The translations under genes and the position numbers were made by a program. This document shows, one piece after another, positions 15,847 to 19,067 of a DNA stretch of 19,067 nucleotides. The first letter of the stretch is position 1; each line of letters opens with the position of its first letter. Under the pieces are notes generated by a model, which was not told where the DNA came from, ran no database searches, and worked only from the letters and a program-made list of their open reading frames with translations. Origin of the DNA: an uncultured Agathobacter sp. (GTDB taxonomy: Bacteria > Bacillota > Clostridia > Lachnospirales > Lachnospiraceae); contig CAJUND010000043.1 in the NCBI GenBank assembly GCA_910587655.1, forward strand, positions 1-19,067. The letters run 5' to 3'.

Positions 15847-15874
15847 TTGACAAATTACGAATTTTTGGTAAAAT
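15847..15874 (+). promoter_or_regulatory. Promoter of rpsU
   Basis: A perfect -35 TTGACA (15847-15852) and -10 TAAAAT (15869-15874) have a 16-base spacer. The promoter starts ten bases after the chemoreceptor stop and leaves a leader of about 65 bases before the S21 ATG. Confidence 0.75.
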
Positions 15875-15944
15875 GATTAATAGTGCAATGATTACCTTAC
15901 AGTTGATGCACAATATCGCAACTGGAGGGAGGTTAGGGTTTAGG

Positions 15945-16121
15945 ATGTCTAGTGTAATCGTTAAAGAAAATGAGACTTTAGACAGCGCATTACGCCGTTT
16001 CAAGAGAAACTGCGCCAAGGCTGGAATCCAGCAGGAGATTCGCAAGCGCGAGCATTACGAGAAGCCTAGCGTAAAGCGTAAGAAGAAGTCTGAAGCTGCC
16101 AGAAAAAGAAAATACAATTAA
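15945..16121 (+). CDS. rpsU: 30S ribosomal protein S21
   Basis: This small, very basic ribosomal protein of 58 residues has the classic S21 sequence: SSVIVKENETLDSALRRFKR at the start, a REHYEKPS turn and a Lys/Arg-rich tail ending in RKRKYN. The length matches the Firmicute family. GGAGGGAGG (15924-15932) precedes ATG 15945 by 12 bases, a long but usual spacing with a second weaker AGG nearer. An in-frame earlier ATG at 15873 would add 24 residues not found in S21. The gene has its own promoter and terminator and is a one-gene unit here. Confidence 0.97.
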   Translation: MSSVIVKENETLDSALRRFKRNCAKAGIQQEIRKREHYEKPSVKRKKKSEAARKRKYN

Positions 16122-16131
16122 TGTATGAGGA

Positions 16132-16178
16132 CAGGAAGCAGAGGTATTCGGTAGAATTGCCTGTGCTTCTTGTTTTTT
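16132..16178 (+). terminator. Rho-independent terminator of rpsU
   Basis: A nine-pair outer stem joins CAGGAAGCA (16132-16140) and TGCTTCTTG (16164-16172). One G-G mismatch follows and then an inner stem (AGGTA with TGCCT, one G-U pair). Six T residues follow at 16173-16178. Confidence 0.8.
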
Positions 16179-16212
16179 ATCATTCAGGCAGTAAAAATGA
16201 AAGGGGAAGAAT

Positions 16213-17541
16213 ATGTATCAAAAGGCAGAAAAATTATCGCAGATTCAAAATGCGTTTAACCCTAATCCGCTGGAATCAAAGGAAGAGCTGAAAGAATTTT
16301 ACCTGAAAACATCCGAGGCAAGAACCGGGGACAAATATTCTGATTTTGTTGAAACTACCCTGCAGGAACTGTCAAACAGTACGGAAGTATACCAGCATAA
16401 ACTCTTTATCGGGCATCCGGGATGAGGAAAAACAACTGAATTATATCAGTTATTACAGAAGACGAAGGAGGTTGGTTTTGTATCCTGTTTTGGAAGATGC
16501 GATGTGGAACTTGACTCTGCAGATATTGAATATACGGATGTATTATTTCTGATACTGGATTTGCTTGTTCAGATGAGTGATGAATACGGAATTGAATTTG
16601 ATTCAGGGCTGATTCAGAGCATACATGATTACTGGAAGCAGGATATTGATTTAATTAATCATAAAGTAAGTGAAAAGCTGCAGATTCTGGAAGGGGATAT
16701 AAACGGAACCGTTGGGCTGAAGGGTATTTTAAGTGTAATGGCAAGGCTCAAAGGCGTAATTAAAAACAGTTCTGAATCCAGAAAACAGATCAGGCAGCAT
16801 ATAGAGCCCGGCAGCAGCGAACTGGTGAATAAGATACAGGAAGTCATTGAAATCATATCAGAGGAGTCTGAAAAAAGGGGAAACAAAAGAACGCCTTTTA
16901 TTATTCTGGACGGACTGGATAAGATTCCGTTAGTGCAGGCAAAAAAGATATTCCGGGAAAACGGTGCAAGATTCAGTTCCTTAAAAGTGCATCTGATTGT
17001 TACGTTTCCAATTTCCCTCACATATTCTGCGGAATACGGCGATATTCTGACATGGTTTCCGAATCCAAGTAAGCTTCCGATGATAAAACTCCGGAAATGG
17101 GAAAAGGACCATTATGCCCAGGAATATCAGGAGGGTATGGATTCCATGAAACAGATTGTTGAAAAAAGGGCGGACCTGGACTTGTTTGATGGGGGAGTGC
17201 TGGAAGAACTGATTCAAAAAACCGGTGGATATATCAGGGACTTGTTCCGGTGCATATCAACAGCTGCTTTAAGGGCATCCATGCGGCAGGCATCTTCCAT
17301 ATCAATGGAAGATGCGGCAATGGCGCTTAATAGTCTGGAGTCAGATTTAAACGGGCGGTATTATGATGCGGCAATTCCAGTTATGAGAAAAATTTACAGG
17401 GGCGAAAAATATGTTACCGTATCTGAAGAAATGACAAAACTGCTGCAGATTGGCGCTGTGCTTGAATATAATGGGGAAAGATGGTGCGATTTACATCCGC
17501 TTGTTGAAAAGTGGCTAATAGAACATGGAAAGATGGAATAA
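16213..17541 (+). pseudogene. STAND/AAA-like P-loop ATPase interrupted by an in-frame TGA in Walker A
   Basis: A single frame of 443 codons runs from ATG 16213 (RBS AAGGGGAAG) to TAA 17539-17541, broken only by TGA at codon 71 (16423-16425). That codon lies inside the P-loop: G67-H-P-G70-[TGA]-G72-K73-T74-T75, followed by ELYQLLQK. The rest of the fold is intact: Walker B FIILDGLDK with D233 and D236, a sensor-1-like strand HLIVTFPIS, and a C-terminal helical/winged region. Related ATPases commonly have Cys or another small residue at that slot (GHRGCGKS-type loops), so TGA may be a nonsense mutation from a Cys codon or, less likely, selenocysteine. A restart at GTG 16504 would lack the P-loop. 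The gene overlaps the TPR gene (TAATG), so the two act together. Confidence 0.75.
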
Positions 17542-19004
17542 TGGCTGGGGACGGATATATGGATGATATCAGGCGGACCAACGAGGAACAGTTTCAGATG
17601 CTGTGTCTGGCAGTGGAACACATGGATGCGGGAATATGTCTTTTTTATGCTGACAGTGCCGGCGTGCAGTCTGATATTGCAAAAAGAATTTCCGCTGCCA
17701 CACCAAAAAGCTGCTGTATACTGGATATGTCGGAAATAGACAGGGACCTTATGCCGGACGAAATTGGAAAACTGCGTGCACTTATGGAAGGAAAAGAAGA
17801 AGTCCGGACAGTAATTTTGTGCAACCTTCAGTTATGCGGGGAAAGCGCAGGGGATGAATACTTTATCCAGAAGTTTAATTACATGCGGGACCAGATGACT
17901 GCCATGAATAAAGTATGGGTTCTTGGAATGACGAAATATTTTTCAGTAATGCTGGGACAGAATGCGCGTGACCTGTATTCCTGCATTATGAACCACTTTG
18001 GATTTACGGAAGAAAAAGAACAGCTTCCGGAATTTGCTCAAACAGAGCTTTACGGAGATCAGGGGCGGAGTCTGCTGAAACTTAAGTCACTGTATGCAAA
18101 ATTCCGGGATCAGACTCCGGAGGATATAAGAACAGAATACCTGATTGAAATCATCAGTTCATGGAATGAAATTTACGACAGCTGCAGTGACAGCATGAAC
18201 AGCTGGATAAAAGAAATACTGACAGCTGCTGATGCAAGAATGGAAGAAATGAATTTTACAGCGTCCGACTGTGTGGACTACCAGAAGGTTGCAAGGGCAT
18301 GGTCGAGAATGGGCGACAATGAACGGGCATTAAAGGTGGCAAAGCAGGTGGAAGAACATGCCGGGAAGCTGCTGCCTGCATCCGGGAAGGAAACTGCAGC
18401 ATTATATACACTTCTGGCAATGCTGTATATATGTACCGGGGATACTGACAATGCTGACACATATGTACAAAAGGCGAAAGCACGTAATATTGAAAGCCCG
18501 CATGGAGTTTCACGCTTGCAGATGGATATTCTGAATGCAGAAATCCAGGTACGGGTTTTAAAGGGTGAAACAGGGCATGCTGTACAGATGTATGAACAGA
18601 TGATAGAAGCTGCAGAGAGAGATTTGGGAAAAAACGATTATTATATGGTTTTACTCTGGAATAACCTGGGTATTGTTTATACGATACAGGAGAATTATTC
18701 CAAAGCGCTGCAATGCTTTTCGCGTGTCAGTGAACTTACGATGCAAAACAGCCAATATGTACACTGGAGATACACCGCATTAAAAAATGCAGGGATTATA
18801 TGCGGCAGAATCGGGGACTATCAAAAAGCAGCAGACTATTTAACGATGGCAAAAGAAGTTTCAGACAGGCTGGAGCAGACAGGAATACATGTAAAAGGAA
18901 AAGAAAAAATGTATGAAAGGCTGATGTTATACCAGATACGGCTGGAAGAAATAAAAAGCAGAAAAAAACAGAATATTTCTGACGCTCAGACAGACACGGA
19001 CTGA
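17541..19004 (+). CDS. TPR protein with a degenerate NTPase-like N-terminal domain, partner of the ATPase
   Basis: This cytoplasmic protein of 487 residues has two halves. Residues 1-155 follow an alpha/beta order like the ATPase upstream: a strand GICLFYADSAG, a Walker-B-like strand VRTVILCNLQLCGE (88-101), and a sensor-like strand VWVLGMTKYF (125-134), with no GKT or acidic Walker B. I infer a nucleotide-domain fold without catalysis. Residues 245-445 are helical repeats fitting about four TPRs (near 248-272, 287-315, 371-400 and 411-440; for example NNLGIVYTIQENYSKALQCF). The start ATG 17541 shares its A with the ATPase stop (TAATG), so translation is coupled; a start at 17511 lies inside the ATPase. 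The function is unknown. TPRs suggest protein binding, in the manner of STAND-type sensors. Confidence 0.75.
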   Translation: MAGDGYMDDIRRTNEEQFQMLCLAVEHMDAGICLFYADSAGVQSDIAKRISAATPKSCCILDMSEIDRDLMPDEIGKLRALMEGKEEVRTVILCNLQLCGESAGDEYFIQKFNYMRDQMTAMNKVWVLGMTKYFSVMLGQNARDLYSCIMNHFGFTEEKEQLPEFAQTELYGDQGRSLLKLKSLYAKFRDQTPEDIRTEYLIEIISSWNEIYDSCSDSMNSWIKEILTAADARMEEMNFTASDCVDYQKVARAWSRMGDNERALKVAKQVEEHAGKLLPASGKETAALYTLLAMLYICTGDTDNADTYVQKAKARNIESPHGVSRLQMDILNAEIQVRVLKGETGHAVQMYEQMIEAAERDLGKNDYYMVLLWNNLGIVYTIQENYSKALQCFSRVSELTMQNSQYVHWRYTALKNAGIICGRIGDYQKAADYLTMAKEVSDRLEQTGIHVKGKEKMYERLMLYQIRLEEIKSRKKQNISDAQTDTD

Positions 19005-19019
19005 AAAATATAAATCATG

Positions 19020-19062
19020 ACCACCGGCTTAGCCGGTGGTTTGCACTGCGGCTATAAGCCGC
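19020..19062. repeat. Two adjacent perfect hairpins, possible transposon end or terminator
   Basis: Hairpin 1 pairs CCACCGGC (19021-19028) with GCCGGTGG (19032-19039) around TTA, plus an A-T closing pair. Hairpin 2 pairs GCGGCT (19048-19053) with AGCCGC (19057-19062) around ATA. They lie 16 bases after the TPR gene stop. A short T-run (19040-19042) is too weak for a standard terminator. Tight hairpins in tandem are typical of IS200/IS605-type element ends; any such element would extend past the window. Confidence 0.45.
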
Positions 19063-19067
19063 TGTTC

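Noticed and set aside
16423..16480. A true bacterial SECIS element after the TGA
   Set aside because: The only hairpin has an AT-only loop with no G in its first two positions, starts eight bases after TGA and has no paired lower stem. It was kept only as a remote option.
1..19067. Genome-wide recoding of TGA as an amino acid
   Set aside because: Several intact genes end at TGA at their expected family length (regulator 2341, GNAT 7035), so TGA is a stop here.

Overview
The window looks like a chromosomal segment of a gut-type Firmicute, most likely family Lachnospiraceae. The reasons are moderately AT-rich DNA, strong AGGAGG-type ribosome binding sites, sigma-A-like TTGAnn-17-TAnAAT promoters, Rho-independent terminators with U-tracts, and proteins typical of that group. 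The organism call is inference, because there is no rRNA gene or other marker. Nearly all genes are on the + strand.

Layout. (1) 1-182 is the tail of a winged-helix regulator cut by the window edge. (2) 509-5502 is a two-component system (NarL/DegS-type kinase, then a LuxR-type regulator) followed, after a terminator framed by two copies of a 41-bp palindromic repeat, by a MacB/FtsX-type ABC exporter in the order permease, ATPase, permease. The regulator probably controls the exporter. (3) 5515-6464 is a scar-like patch: a frameshifted small membrane protein, an antisense membrane-protein fragment and the front half of a GNAT acetyltransferase. (4) 6481-9729 holds an intact GNAT, an HSL-type esterase, a purine-nucleoside phosphorylase and an overlapping metallo-beta-lactamase-fold hydrolase. 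(5) 9744-12688 is a promoter, a 50-residue membrane protein, alaS and a terminator. (6) 12718-15837 is a sugar-type solute-binding lipoprotein (frameshifted) and a chemoreceptor-like protein whose expected start codon reads ATA. No permease or che genes lie nearby. (7) 15847-16178 is rpsU with its own promoter and terminator. (8) 16213-19004 is a P-loop ATPase with an in-frame TGA inside its Walker A motif, overlapped by a TPR protein with a degenerate NTPase-like N-terminal half. Two tight hairpins close the window.

The most interesting parts are the ATPase/TPR pair and its TGA codon at the usual P-loop cysteine position, the SBP/chemoreceptor pair, and the repeat-terminator-repeat module at 2344-2511. 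A caution applies: five coding units in this window carry a lesion (two single-base frameshifts, one lost start, one nonsense codon, one truncation). That is many for one locus, so either real gene decay or sequence error must be considered before biology is built on any one of them.
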